A stretch of 64,000 nucleotides of DNA from Sphingomonas oryzagri (GTDB taxonomy: Bacteria; Pseudomonadota; Alphaproteobacteria; Sphingomonadales; Sphingomonadaceae), in contig NZ_JARYGZ010000002.1 in NCBI RefSeq assembly GCF_029906645.1, forward strand, positions 248,001 to 312,000, in the 5' to 3' direction. The translations under genes were made by a program, and so were the position numbers. The notes under the pieces are model-generated. The model searched no databases and was not told the DNA's origin. It saw nothing but the letters and a program-made list of their open reading frames with translations. Each line of letters opens with the position of its first letter. Within the stretch, counting starts at the first letter, position 1. This document shows, one piece after another, positions 27,735 to 41,546 of this stretch.

Positions 27735-27754
27735 ATAACGCCGTTATCTATGAT
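27735..27754 (-). promoter_or_regulatory. Probable TetR operator in the SDR/tetR divergent promoter
   Basis: Minus-strand sequence ATCATAGATAACGGCGTTAT, containing the perfect inverted repeat ATAACG-G-CGTTAT (on the plus strand ATAACG-C-CGTTAT at 27735-27747, extended to 15 bp by flanking G and C). The same 20 bases occur at 30350-30369 between the nitronate monooxygenases. The position, 7-26 bases before the tetR start and facing the SDR operon, fits autorepression. Confidence 0.78.
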
Positions 27755-27760
27755 CGGCCG

Positions 27761-28363
27761 ATGCCCGTCCTGCTCACCGACGCCCAGGTCGCGCAAGGCC
27801 GCGAGCGCATCCGCCGGGTGGCGGAGCGGCAGGCGGTCGAGCGCGGGATCGAACGTGTCTCGATGCACTCGATCGCGCAGGAGCTCGGCTGGTCGGCGAC
27901 CGCGCTCTATCGCTATTACCAGAACAAGGAGGCGATCCTCGCCGCCACCCGCACCGCCGCGCTGGATCAATTGTCCGAACGGCTGGAGGCAGCGCTGGCG
28001 GGGGCGGGCGACATCTGGGAACGGTCGCGCGCGATCGGCAACGCCTATGTCGATTTCGCCTATGCCAATCCGGATGCCTATCGCCTGATCTTCGCGCTGA
28101 CCCAGCCCGACATGGCGCTCTACCCCGATCTCGCCGCCGCCGCCGATCGATCGCGGCGCAACCTCACCGCTTATGCCCGCGAGATGGTGGAGACGGGCGA
28201 TCTCGACATCGATGCCGAGATGCTGGCCCACATCTTCTGGGCACAGATCCACGGCCTGATCTCGCTGGAAATGACCGGGCGGCTGGGCGGCGACGCGCCA
28301 GACTTCGAGACGATCCGCCACGAGATGGTGAGCCGCATCGTCCAGAGCGCCAAGCGGGGCTGA
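27761..28363 (+). CDS. TetR family transcriptional regulator
   Basis: 200 residues. The N-terminal helix-turn-helix, IAQELGWSATALYRYYQNKEAIL, is clear; the C-terminal effector domain (about 80-200, with DFAYANPDAYRLIFAL) is the TetR_C_33/WHG type seen in regulators of acyl-CoA catabolism. The ligand is probably an acyl-CoA, by context only. ATG 27761 is chosen because an upstream ATG at 27725 would put the operator inside the gene. Followed 5 bases later by a crotonase gene, which is therefore under the same control. Confidence 0.9.
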   Translation: MPVLLTDAQVAQGRERIRRVAERQAVERGIERVSMHSIAQELGWSATALYRYYQNKEAILAATRTAALDQLSERLEAALAGAGDIWERSRAIGNAYVDFAYANPDAYRLIFALTQPDMALYPDLAAAADRSRRNLTAYAREMVETGDLDIDAEMLAHIFWAQIHGLISLEMTGRLGGDAPDFETIRHEMVSRIVQSAKRG

Positions 28364-28368
28364 GGCCG

Positions 28369-29154
28369 ATGCGCTACGAGCATATCCGGTTCGAGCAGGC
28401 GGGTGCGGTCGCCACGGTCACGATCGACCGGCCCGACACGCTCAACGCGCTGGCCCCGCAGACGCTGGCCGAGCTGATCCACGCCTTCGATCGCATCCGC
28501 GACGAGGGCGTCGTGCGCGCCGCGTTGCTGACCGGATCGGGCCGGGCCTTCTGTTCGGGCGCGGACCTTTCGGCGGCGCAGGGCGAGGACGGCCCGGTCG
28601 ATCGCGGCGCCCAGCTGGAGGCGGGCTTCAACCCGCTGCTCGAACGGATGCGCGACCTGCCCGTGCCACTGGTGACGGCGGTGAATGGTGCCGCGGCGGG
28701 GGGCGGATGCGGCTATGCACTGGCCGGCGACATCGTGATCGCGGCGCGATCGGCCTATTTCCTCCAGCCCTTCGCGCGGATCGGGCTGGTGCCCGATGTC
28801 GGATCGACCTGGCTGCTGCCCCGCCTCGCCGGCCGCGCGCGGGCCACGGGCATGATGATGCTGGGCGAGCGCGTCTCCGCCGAACAGGCGCTCGACTGGG
28901 GGCTGATCTGGCAGATGGTGGACGACGAGGCGCTGATGCCGACGGCGCGCACCATGGCCACGCGGCTCGCCGCCGGGCCGACCGTCGCTTACGGTCTGAT
29001 GCGCCGCGCGATCACCGATGGCCTGTCCTCGACGCTCGGCGAAAGCCTGGAGCGCGAACGGACGGACCAGCGGATCGCAGGCTTCACCGACGATCATGCC
29101 GAGGGCGTGCGCGCCTTCCTCGAAAAGCGCGAGCCGCGCTTCAGCGGGCGATAG
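28369..29154 (+). CDS. Enoyl-CoA hydratase/isomerase, PaaG-like
   Basis: 261 residues of crotonase fold. GSGRAFCSGADLS and GAAAGGGCGYALAGD supply the two backbone amides of the oxyanion hole. The segment FARIGLVPDVGSTWLLPRL lacks the first Glu of true hydratases and keeps an Asp in VPD, the pattern of PaaG-type isomerases. Probable role is double-bond isomerisation in degradation of an unsaturated or cyclic acyl-CoA. It follows tetR directly, and shares its operator. A 177-base gap to the next gene holds nothing I can support. Confidence 0.86.
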   Translation: MRYEHIRFEQAGAVATVTIDRPDTLNALAPQTLAELIHAFDRIRDEGVVRAALLTGSGRAFCSGADLSAAQGEDGPVDRGAQLEAGFNPLLERMRDLPVPLVTAVNGAAAGGGCGYALAGDIVIAARSAYFLQPFARIGLVPDVGSTWLLPRLAGRARATGMMMLGERVSAEQALDWGLIWQMVDDEALMPTARTMATRLAAGPTVAYGLMRRAITDGLSSTLGESLERERTDQRIAGFTDDHAEGVRAFLEKREPRFSGR

Positions 29155-29331
29155 AGCGGGCCGCCTCGCGCCGCACCAAAGCGAGCGCGCGCAGGCGGCT
29201 GCGGATCGCGGCACGGGTGAGCGCAGGTTCGGGCTGTCGGAAGGCGGTGCGGCTCATGACGCGTGTCTAGCGCGATCCGCCGCCGCCCCGCCAACAAAGC
29301 CTTCCGCTCACAGTCATCGCGCGATCCGATG

Positions 29332-32156
<2,825 letters not shown>

Positions 32157-32160
<4 letters not shown>

Positions 32161-33359
32161 CCCGCCTGCGCCCTGGTCCAGTCGCGCTTGATCTTCTTGG
32201 CGAGGCTCCATTTGTGCACCTCTGTGGGGCCGTCATAGATGCGGAAGCATCGGATCTCGCGGTAGAATTTCTCGACCATCGTGTCACGCGTGATGCCGGT
32301 GCCGCCCATCACCTGCACGCAGCGATCGGCGACGCGCGACAGCGCTTCGGACACCGCCACCTTCGCCATCGAGGATTCGGCCGTGCCCAGCTCGCCCGTG
32401 TCGAGCACGTCGGCGCACCAGTCGATCATCAGTTCGGCCTGTTTCAGGTCGATGAGGTTGTCGGCCAGCATGAAGCCGACGCCCTCATGATCGACCAGCG
32501 GCTTGCCGAACGCCTTGCGGCGATTGGCGTAATCGGTCGCGATCTCGTTGGCGCGCACCGCCGCGCCATACCAGCGCATGCAGTGGGACAGGCGCGCGGG
32601 CGACAGGCGGATCTGGGCATATTTGAAGCCCTCGCCCGCCACGCCGAGCATCTGGTCGGCCGGCACGCGCAGATTGTCGATCTCGATCTCGGCATGGCCG
32701 CCGGGCATCGAATCGTCGATCGTTTCGAGCACGCGGGTGATGCGGATCGCCGGGTCCGGCAGATCGACCAGGAACATGCAGGCGCCCCCCGTCCCATCCG
32801 TGGCTTCCGATTTCGCCATGACGATGCCGACGATCGCCCCTTCCGCGCCGGTGATGAACTTCTTGCGGCCGTTGATCACCCAATGGTTGCCGTCCAGCCG
32901 GCAGGTCGTCTTCATCATCGAGGGGTCGGATCCGGCGCCGTCCTCGTCGGCCGGCTCGGTCATGAAGAAGGCCGATCGGCCGTGGCCTTCGACCAGCGGC
33001 TTCAGGAACCGCTCCTTGATCTCCGGGCTGCCGACCTTGCCGAGCAGGAACATGTTGCCCTCGTCGGGCGCGTTGGTGTTGACCGCCAGCGGCCCGAGGA
33101 TCGACAGGCCGGACTTTTTCAGCACCGCCGCCGTCTCGCGCTGCGACAGGTGGCGGCCGTCGGGCAGGATGTGCGGGGTGAGGATGCCGGCGGCGCGCGC
33201 CTTGCCCTTCATCTCGGCGACCAGCTCGTCGGTCGGGCCGTGCTGGTCCTGCCGCGGATCGGTCTCGTAGGGGACGATCACGTCGCGGACGAAGGCCTCC
33301 ACCTTGGCGGCGATCTCGGCGGTCTTTTCGGGGCCGACCCCTTCGTACGCGCCGCTCAT
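32157..33359 (-). CDS. Acyl-CoA dehydrogenase, ACAD10/11-like
   Basis: 400 residues of acyl-CoA dehydrogenase fold (FFMTEPADEDGAGSDP, KKFITGAEGAIVGIVMAKS). Two features point to the ACAD10/11 subgroup: LSPARLSHCMRWYG, matching the GRIHHCMR type segment, and IYDGPTEVHKW at the end, where the usual catalytic Glu of YEGT is an Asp. In mammals and in bacterial LvaC, members of this subgroup remove phosphate from 4-phosphohydroxyacyl-CoA. A kinase of the matching type lies at 53.2 kb. Start ATG 33359 overlaps the SDR stop (ATGA), so SDR, this gene and the phosphatase form one operon. Confidence 0.87.
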
Positions 33360-34123
33360 TTCGCGGCCATCCGGATCGATCCGTCGAGGCGGATGGTCTC
33401 GCCGTTCAGCATCGGGTTGGCGATGATCGACTGGGCCAGCATGGCATATTCCTCCGGTTGTCCGAGGCGGCTGGGAAAGGGCACCTGCTGCCCGAGCGAA
33501 TCCTGCGCCTCCTGCGGCAGCGAGGCGAGCAGCGGCGTCCAGAAGATGCCGGGCGCGATCGTCATCACGCGGATGCCGGACCGGGCCAGCTCACGCGCGA
33601 TCGGCAGCGTCATCGCGACGATACCGCCCTTCGACGCGGCATAGGCCGGCTGCCCCACCTGCCCGTCATAGGCGGCGACCGAGGCGGTGTTGATGATCAC
33701 CCCGCGCTCCCCGTCGGGCGTGAGCGGCGCCTCGTTCACGATCCGCGCCGCGAACTTCGACAACACGTTGAAGGTGCCGAGCAGGTTGATCGAGATGATC
33801 TTCGCGAAATCGGCGAGCGGCAGCGGATTGCCGTTGCGATCGACCACCTTGGCGGGCGGGCCGATGCCGGCACAGTTGACGCAGATGCGCGCCTTGCCGT
33901 GCAACCCCTCCGCCTCCGCGATCGCGGCCTGAACGGCGGGTTCGTCGGTGACGTCCACCTTCACGAAATGGCCGCCGATCGCCTTCGCCTTCTCGATGCC
34001 GAGATCGGCGTTGAGATCGAAGATCGTGACCCTGGCGCCGCCCTTCGCCAGCATATCGGCCGTCGCCCCGCCGAGGCCCGAGGCCCCGCCCGTCACGATC
34101 GCGGCCGTCCCGCTCAATTCCAT
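33356..34123 (-). CDS. SDR family 3-hydroxyacyl-CoA dehydrogenase (HSD17B10-like)
   Basis: 255 residues: nucleotide loop TGGASGLGGATAD, VNCAGIGP, and catalytic SVAAYDGQVGQPAYAASKGG. The insert between the active site strands (LPLADFAKIISINLLG) is as in type 10 17beta-hydroxysteroid dehydrogenase, which oxidises short branched 3-hydroxyacyl-CoA and steroids. AGGGAGA lies six bases before ATG 34123. First gene of the operon with the ACAD10/11-like enzyme and divergent from a thiolase over 142 bases, a complete oxidation-and-cleavage set. Confidence 0.9.
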   Translation of the reverse strand: MELSGTAAIVTGGASGLGGATADMLAKGGARVTIFDLNADLGIEKAKAIGGHFVKVDVTDEPAVQAAIAEAEGLHGKARICVNCAGIGPPAKVVDRNGNPLPLADFAKIISINLLGTFNVLSKFAARIVNEAPLTPDGERGVIINTASVAAYDGQVGQPAYAASKGGIVAMTLPIARELARSGIRVMTIAPGIFWTPLLASLPQEAQDSLGQQVPFPSRLGQPEEYAMLAQSIIANPMLNGETIRLDGSIRMAAK

Positions 34124-34265
34124 TGCCGTCTCCCTGAATCCTGCGATCCTGCCGTAGAACATGGCGGCGGCGAAGAAAGCCCGCCTATGTCACAGGCGCG
34201 CGCGCAAGCGCCGGCCGCCTAATGTCGCTATCGACGTCGAACAGAATCGCGGGGAGCAGGATCAT

Positions 34266-35429
34266 ATGGCCGAAGCCTATATCGTCGAGGCGGTGCGCAC
34301 CGCCGGCGGGCGGCGCAACGGGCGCCTCTCCGGCATCCATGCCGACGATCTCGGCGCCGCGAGCCTGAACGCCATCGTCGATCGCACCGGCATCGATCCG
34401 GCCGCGATCGACGATGTGATCTGGGGCTGCGTCACCCAGGCGGGCGAGCAATCGATGCATTTCGGCCGCAACTGCGTGCTCGCCTCGAAGCTGCCGGCCA
34501 GCGTGCCGGCGGTGACGATCGACCGCCAGTGCGGATCTTCCCAGCAGGCGATCCAGTTCGCCGCGCAGGCGGTGATGTCCGGCACGCAGGACGTGGTGAT
34601 CGCAGGCGGCGCAGAGAGCATGAGCCGCGTGCCGATGGGATCGGCGGCGCGCTCGCCCGAGGGCGCGCATCCTTATTCGAAGTCGCTGCTCGATCGCTTC
34701 GGCGTGAGCGGCTTCAGCCAGTTCGGCGGCGCCGAGATGATCGCCGAGAAGCACGGCTTCACCCGCGATATGCTGGACGCCTTCGGCCTCGACAGCCACC
34801 GCAAGGCGGCCGCCGCGAGCAAATCGGGCGCCTTCGGCCGCGAAATCGTGCCGGTCGCCATCGTGCTGCCCGACGGCACGCCCGCCGTGCACGACACCGA
34901 CGAGGGGATACGCTGGGATGCCTCGCCCGAAGGCATGGCGGGCGTGAAGCTGCTGGTAGAGGGCGGGCGGCTGACGGCGGCCACCTCCAGCCAGATCACC
35001 GACGGTTCCTCCGCCGTGCTGGTGGTCTCCGAACAGGCGCTCAAGGATCACGGCCTGAAACCGCTGGCGCGCATCCACAACCTGACGGTGACGGCGGGCG
35101 ATCCGGTGATCATGCTGGAGGAGCCGCTCTTCGCCACCGATCGGGCGCTGAAGCGCGCCGGCATGACGATCGGCGACATCGATCTCTACGAGGTGAACGA
35201 GGCCTTCGCCTCGGTGCCGATGGCGTGGCTGAAGCATACCGGTGCGGACCCGGCCAGGCTCAACGTCAACGGCGGCGCGATCGCGCTCGGCCACCCGCTC
35301 GGCGGATCGGGCACCAAGCTGATGGCGACGCTGATCAACGCGTTGAAGGCGCGCGGCAAGCGCTGGGGCCTGCAGACCATGTGCGAGGGCGGCGGCGTCG
35401 CCAACGTCACGATCATCGAGGCGCTGTGA
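34266..35429 (+). CDS. Acetyl-CoA acyltransferase (thiolase)
   Basis: 387 residues of thiolase with nucleophile Cys89 in DRQCGSSQQA, the second catalytic Cys in TMCEGGGVAN and His in GGAIALGHPLGGSG. Length and motifs are those of degradative thiolases (FadA/PaaJ group). GGGGAG sits nine bases before ATG 34266. It is divergent from the SDR-ACAD operon and precedes an acyl-CoA synthetase by 39 bases, so activation and thiolysis are probably co-expressed. Confidence 0.93.
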   Translation: MAEAYIVEAVRTAGGRRNGRLSGIHADDLGAASLNAIVDRTGIDPAAIDDVIWGCVTQAGEQSMHFGRNCVLASKLPASVPAVTIDRQCGSSQQAIQFAAQAVMSGTQDVVIAGGAESMSRVPMGSAARSPEGAHPYSKSLLDRFGVSGFSQFGGAEMIAEKHGFTRDMLDAFGLDSHRKAAAASKSGAFGREIVPVAIVLPDGTPAVHDTDEGIRWDASPEGMAGVKLLVEGGRLTAATSSQITDGSSAVLVVSEQALKDHGLKPLARIHNLTVTAGDPVIMLEEPLFATDRALKRAGMTIGDIDLYEVNEAFASVPMAWLKHTGADPARLNVNGGAIALGHPLGGSGTKLMATLINALKARGKRWGLQTMCEGGGVANVTIIEAL

Positions 35430-35468
35430 CGCGCTGAGCGGGCTGGCGGCGGAGGAGAGGTCGCCTTG

Positions 35469-37010
<1,542 letters not shown>

Positions 37011-37098
37011 TCCCCGCCCAAGAATTTCTTGTCCCGCCGCGACGGGGACAGGCCGGGGTCGCGTCGCTATATCCTCGCCGGTCATCGGACAGGATGAA

Positions 37099-38034
37099 GT
37101 GACGACAGTGTTGGACAAGACAGGCATCGACGTGCGCAGCCTCACCCATCTCGAACGTCTGGAGGCGGAGTCGATCCACATCCTGCGCGAGGTGGTGGCC
37201 GAATGCGAGCGCCCCGTGATGCTCTATTCGGTGGGCAAGGATTCGGCGGTGCTGCTGCACCTGGCGCGCAAGGCCTTCTACCCCTCGCCCCCGCCGTTCC
37301 CGCTGATGCATGTCGATACGACCTGGAAGTTTCGCGCCATGTACGAGCTGCGCGACCGGGCCGCGCGCGAGGCCGGCATGGAGCTGATCGTCCACCAGAA
37401 TCCGGACGCCAAGGCGCGCGGCATCAACCCGTTCGATCACGGCGCGCTCCACACCGACATGTGGAAGACGGAAGGGCTGAAGCAGGCGCTCGACCTCCAC
37501 GGCTTCGACGCGGCCTTCGGCGGCGCGCGGCGCGACGAGGAGAAGAGCCGCGCGAAGGAGCGCATCTTCTCCTTCCGATCCGCCTCGCACCGCTGGGATC
37601 CGAAGAACCAGCGGCCGGAGCTGTGGAACCTCTACAACGCCAAGAAAGCGAAGGGTGAGAGTATCCGCGTCTTCCCGATCTCCAACTGGACCGAGCTCGA
37701 CATCTGGCAATATATCCAGCGCGAGAAGATCGAGATCGTGCCGCTCTATTTCGCGGCGCCGCGCCCCACCGTCGAGCGCGACGGGCTGCTGCTGATGGTC
37801 GACGACGAGCGCTTCCGGCTGGCACCGGGCGAGGTGCCGGTCGAACGATCGATCCGTTTCCGCACGCTCGGCTGCTACCCGCTGACCGGCGCGGTGGAGA
37901 GCGAGGCGGCGACGCTGAACGACGTGATCCAGGAAATGCTGCTGACCACCACGTCGGAACGGCAGGGCCGCATCATCGACAAGGACGGCGGCGACGCCAG
38001 CATGGAGAAGAAGAAGCAGGAGGGCTATTTCTGA
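37099..38034 (+). CDS. cysD: Sulfate adenylyltransferase subunit 2
   Basis: 311 residues. Forms APS with CysN; PP-loop [16 protein letters not shown], then [36 protein letters not shown] and [10 protein letters not shown], all typical. The start is GTG 37099, with AGGA four to five bases upstream. The 88-base leader holds a short palindrome CAAGAA-T-TTCTTG and the hairpin GTCCC/GGGAC; either could be regulatory but I do not recognise a known site. Stop overlaps the cysNC ATG by one base. Confidence 0.96.
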   Translation: MTTVLDKTGIDVRSLTHLERLEAESIHILREVVAECERPVMLYSVGKDSAVLLHLARKAFYPSPPPFPLMHVDTTWKFRAMYELRDRAAREAGMELIVHQNPDAKARGINPFDHGALHTDMWKTEGLKQALDLHGFDAAFGGARRDEEKSRAKERIFSFRSASHRWDPKNQRPELWNLYNAKKAKGESIRVFPISNWTELDIWQYIQREKIEIVPLYFAAPRPTVERDGLLLMVDDERFRLAPGEVPVERSIRFRTLGCYPLTGAVESEAATLNDVIQEMLLTTTSERQGRIIDKDGGDASMEKKKQEGYF

Positions 38035-39950
38035 TGACCGAAGCCGCCCCCTCCTACCGCGCCGACGCGCTGATCGCCGAGGATATCGAGGCCTATCTCG
38101 CGCAGCATCAGCGCAAGAGCCTGCTGCGCTTCATCACCTGCGGATCGGTGGACGACGGCAAGTCCACGCTGATCGGCCGGCTTCTCTACGATTCGAAGAT
38201 GATCTTCGAGGACCAACTCGCCGCACTGGAGGCGGATAGCAAGCGCGTCGGCACGCAGGGGCAGGCAATCGACTTCGCATTGCTGGTCGACGGCCTCGCC
38301 GCCGAGCGCGAGCAGGGCATCACGATCGACGTCGCCTATCGCTTCTTCGCGACCGAGAAGCGCAAGTTCATCGTCGCCGACACGCCCGGCCACGAACAAT
38401 ATACCCGCAACATGGTGACCGGCGCATCCACCGCCGATCTCGCCGTGATCCTGATCGATGCGCGCAAGGGCGTGCTCACCCAGACGCGGCGGCACAGCTA
38501 CCTCGCCCACCTGATCGGCGTGCGCCATCTGGTGCTGGCGGTGAACAAGATGGACCTCGTCGGCTACGACCGCGCGACCTACGACGCGATCGTCGCCAAC
38601 TATCGCGCCTTCGCCGACAGCATCGGCATCGCCGGCTTCACCGCCATCCCGATCTCGGGCCTTGCCGGCGACAACATCACCAGCCGCTCGGCCGAGACGC
38701 CCTGGTATGACGGCCCGACGCTGATCGAGCATCTGGAGACGGTCGAGGTCGATCAGGATGCCGCCACGGGCAAGCCCTTCCGGATGCCGGTGCAGTGGGT
38801 CAACCGCCCCAACCTCGATTTCCGGGGCTTCTCGGGCCTGATCGCCAGCGGCACGGTGAAGCCGGGCGACGCGGTGCGCGTGCTGCCGTCGGGCAAGACA
38901 TCGACAGTATCGCGAGTCGTCACCTTCGGCGGCGATCTCGACGAAGCGGTCGCCGGCCAGTCGGTGACGCTGACGCTCGCCGACGAGATCGACTGCTCGC
39001 GCGGCGACGTGATCGCGCCCGCCGACAATCCGCCGCAGGCCGCCGACCAGTTCGAGGCGAGCATCGTGTGGATGGCCGAGGAGGCGATGCTGCCCGGCCG
39101 CCCTTATTGGCTGAAGCTCGGCACGCAGACCGTCACCGCGCAAGTGCAGTCGCCCAAATATCAGATCAACGTCAACACGATGGAACAGCTGGCAGCGCGC
39201 ACGCTGGAGCTGAACGCGATCGGCGTGGCGAACCTCTCGACCGATCGGCCCCTGGTCTACGAGGCCTATGGCGAGAACCGCACGCTCGGCGGCTTCATCC
39301 TGATCGACAAGATCAGCAACGCCACGGTCGCCGCCGGCATGCTGCACTTCGCGCTGCGCCGCGCGGAGAATGTCCACTGGCAGGCGATCGACGTCAGCCG
39401 GGAACGGCGCGCGACGCTGAAGAACCAGAAGCCGGCGGTGGTGTGGCTCACCGGCCTGTCGGGCGCGGGCAAGTCGACCATCGCCAACCTGGTCGATCGC
39501 AAGCTCGCGCGGATGAACCGCCACAGCTTCCTGCTCGACGGCGATAACGTCCGCCACGGCCTCAACCGCGATCTCGGCTTCACCGATGCCGATCGCGTGG
39601 AGAATATCCGGCGCGTCGGCGAGGTGGCGAAGCTGATGACCGATGCGGGCCTGATCGTGCTCACCGCCTTCATCTCCCCCTTCCGCGCCGAGCGCGATAT
39701 GGTGCGGCGGATGATGGCGGACGCGGAGTTCATCGAGGTGCATGTCGACACCCCGCTGGCCGAGGCCGAGCGGCGCGACGTGAAGGGCCTCTACAAGAAG
39801 GCGCGCAGCGGCCAGCTCAAGAACTTCACCGGCATCGACAGCCCCTACGAGCCGCCCGAGGCGCCCGAGATCCGCATCGACACGACCGCGATGTCGCCCG
39901 AGCAGGCGGCGGACCTGATTGTCGAGCGGCTGCTGGAGATGGAGCGATGA
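38034..39950 (+). CDS. cysNC: Bifunctional sulfate adenylyltransferase subunit 1 / adenylyl-sulfate kinase
   Basis: 638 residues joining two enzymes. Residues 1-455 are CysN, an EF-Tu-like GTPase with GSVDDGKS (37-44), [12 protein letters not shown] and NKMDLV. From about 465 on is CysC, with P-loop GLSGAGKS (474-481) and [18 protein letters not shown], making PAPS from APS. The fusion is common in alphaproteobacteria. Coupled to cysD by TGATG and to cysQ by ATGA, so the three are made together. Confidence 0.96.
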   Translation: MTEAAPSYRADALIAEDIEAYLAQHQRKSLLRFITCGSVDDGKSTLIGRLLYDSKMIFEDQLAALEADSKRVGTQGQAIDFALLVDGLAAEREQGITIDVAYRFFATEKRKFIVADTPGHEQYTRNMVTGASTADLAVILIDARKGVLTQTRRHSYLAHLIGVRHLVLAVNKMDLVGYDRATYDAIVANYRAFADSIGIAGFTAIPISGLAGDNITSRSAETPWYDGPTLIEHLETVEVDQDAATGKPFRMPVQWVNRPNLDFRGFSGLIASGTVKPGDAVRVLPSGKTSTVSRVVTFGGDLDEAVAGQSVTLTLADEIDCSRGDVIAPADNPPQAADQFEASIVWMAEEAMLPGRPYWLKLGTQTVTAQVQSPKYQINVNTMEQLAARTLELNAIGVANLSTDRPLVYEAYGENRTLGGFILIDKISNATVAAGMLHFALRRAENVHWQAIDVSRERRATLKNQKPAVVWLTGLSGAGKSTIANLVDRKLARMNRHSFLLDGDNVRHGLNRDLGFTDADRVENIRRVGEVAKLMTDAGLIVLTAFISPFRAERDMVRRMMADAEFIEVHVDTPLAEAERRDVKGLYKKARSGQLKNFTGIDSPYEPPEAPEIRIDTTAMSPEQAADLIVERLLEMER

Positions 39951-40681
39951 GCGGCGAGACCGACGCCGCCCTGGCGCGCCGCGTCGCCGAGACGGCGGGC
40001 GAGCTGCTGCTCGTTCTCCAGCTGTCCGGGCTGTTCGAGGGCAAGGCGCTGGGCAAGGCGGGCGATCGCACTGCCAACGCCTTCATCATGGAGGCGCTGC
40101 GTCACGCCCGGCCGGACGACGCGATCCTCTCCGAAGAGGAGAAGGACGGGGCCGAGCGGCTGGCCGCCAGCCGCGTCTGGATCGTCGATCCGCTCGACGG
40201 CACGCGCGAATATGGCGAGGGGCGCAGCGACTGGGCGGTGCATGTCGCGCTGGCGATCGACGGCGTGCCGGTGGCGGGCGCGGTCGCACTGCCCGGAGTC
40301 CCGATGACGCTCTGCACCGGCACCTGCCCGCAGGCACCTGAAGCGGCCGAGACATTGCGCATGCTGGTCAGCCGCACCCGCCCGGCCGCCGAGGCGGTAT
40401 CGGTCGCCGATGCGCTCGGCGCCGAGCTGGTGCCGATGGGATCGGCCGGCGCCAAGGCGATGGCGGTGGTGCGCGGCGAGGCCGACATCTACCTCCACAC
40501 CGGCGGACAATATGAGTGGGACAGCTGCGCCCCGGTCGCCGTCGCGGTCGCCGCCGGCCTCCATGTCAGCCGCGTCGACGGATCGCCGATGGCCTATAAC
40601 GCCGCCGATCCCTATCTGCCCGACCTGCTGATCTGCCGCCCCGAACTCGCCGAACGGATATTGGGGCTGACACAGGTCTGA
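39947..40681 (+). CDS. cysQ: 3'(2'),5'-bisphosphate nucleotidase CysQ
   Basis: 244 residues of IMPase superfamily with metal-binding [23 protein letters not shown] and [10 protein letters not shown]. It removes the 3' phosphate from PAP, the by-product of PAPS reduction; placement directly after cysNC makes CysQ the best call over an inositol phosphatase. Overlaps cysNC by ATGA. Its product would keep PAP from inhibiting the pathway. Confidence 0.93.
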   Translation: MSGETDAALARRVAETAGELLLVLQLSGLFEGKALGKAGDRTANAFIMEALRHARPDDAILSEEEKDGAERLAASRVWIVDPLDGTREYGEGRSDWAVHVALAIDGVPVAGAVALPGVPMTLCTGTCPQAPEAAETLRMLVSRTRPAAEAVSVADALGAELVPMGSAGAKAMAVVRGEADIYLHTGGQYEWDSCAPVAVAVAAGLHVSRVDGSPMAYNAADPYLPDLLICRPELAERILGLTQV

Positions 40682-40754
40682 CCGACGCTCTCCTTTTCAC
40701 CGGCTTTCGCGTGAGGTCCACCGGGTCTAGCCAAGGGGCAAGGAGAGCGCCCGC

Positions 40755-41537
40755 ATGACCTACACCAAGCTGCTGTACGAGCTGGCCGGCGACGTCGCGG
40801 TCATCCGGCTGAACGATCCCGCCGTACTCAACGCCATGTCGACGCCGCTCGGCCTCGAACTGCTCGATGCGCTGCGCCGCGCGGAGACCGAGGCGCGCGC
40901 GATCCTGATCGGGGCGGAGGGGCGCGCCTTCTGCTCGGGCGCCAATCTGGCCGAGGGCGGCTTCGACCTGACCGATCCCGATCGCGATGCGGGGGTACGG
41001 CTGGAGAGCATCTTCAACCCGATGATCCTCGGTATGCGCGCATCCCGCCTGCCGATCGTGACCGCCGTGAAGGGGGCTGCGGCCGGCGTCGGCTGCGGCA
41101 TCGCGTGCGCCGGCGACATGATCGTGGCGGGCGAAAGCGCCTATTTCTACCAGGCCTTCCGCCATGTCGGGCTGACCCCGGACGGCGGATCGACCTACCT
41201 TCTCTCCAAGGCGATCGGGCGCGTGCGCGCGATGGAGATGATGCTGATGGGCACCAAGATCGGCGCGGCACAGGCGCTCGACTGGGGGCTGATCAACCGC
41301 GTGGTGCCCGACGATCAGCTCGACGAGGAGGCGCTGAAGATCGCCACCGAACTGGCGAAGGGGCCGCGCGCGCTGGGGCTCATCAAGGCATCGGCGTGGG
41401 CGGCGCTCGAATCCTCGCTGGAGGATCAGCTGGCCCGCGAGCGCAGCTTCCAGCGCGAGGCGGGGCAGACCGAGGATTTCGTCGAAGGCGTGGCGAGCTT
41501 CCGCGAGAAGCGGCCGGCGGCGTTCAAGGGGCGATAG
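40755..41537 (+). CDS. Enoyl-CoA hydratase/isomerase, PaaG-like (second)
   Basis: 260 residues, crotonase fold: EGRAFCSGANLAEGG and KGAAAGVGCGIACAGD supply the oxyanion hole, and FRHVGLTPDGGSTYLLSKA is the isomerase-like pattern with Asp in TPD instead of the hydratase Glu. AAGGAGAG precedes ATG 40755 by eight bases, and the gene is separated by 73 bases from cysQ, so it is probably transcribed on its own. It converges on the Mcd-like gene with 9 bases between. Confidence 0.87.
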   Translation: MTYTKLLYELAGDVAVIRLNDPAVLNAMSTPLGLELLDALRRAETEARAILIGAEGRAFCSGANLAEGGFDLTDPDRDAGVRLESIFNPMILGMRASRLPIVTAVKGAAAGVGCGIACAGDMIVAGESAYFYQAFRHVGLTPDGGSTYLLSKAIGRVRAMEMMLMGTKIGAAQALDWGLINRVVPDDQLDEEALKIATELAKGPRALGLIKASAWAALESSLEDQLARERSFQREAGQTEDFVEGVASFREKRPAAFKGR

Positions 41538-41546
41538 CGGCGCCGG

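Noticed and set aside
29141-29257. A 38-codon minus-strand ORF, MSRTAFRQPEPALTR onward, in the gap after the crotonase gene
   Set aside because: Arg/Ala-rich composition typical of chance frames in GC-rich DNA, no ribosome-binding site, and overlap with the crotonase end; no family recognised.
37019-37031. Palindrome CAAGAA-T-TTCTTG in the cysD leader
   Set aside because: Possible regulator site, but occurs once, and I know no sulfur regulator motif that matches it.
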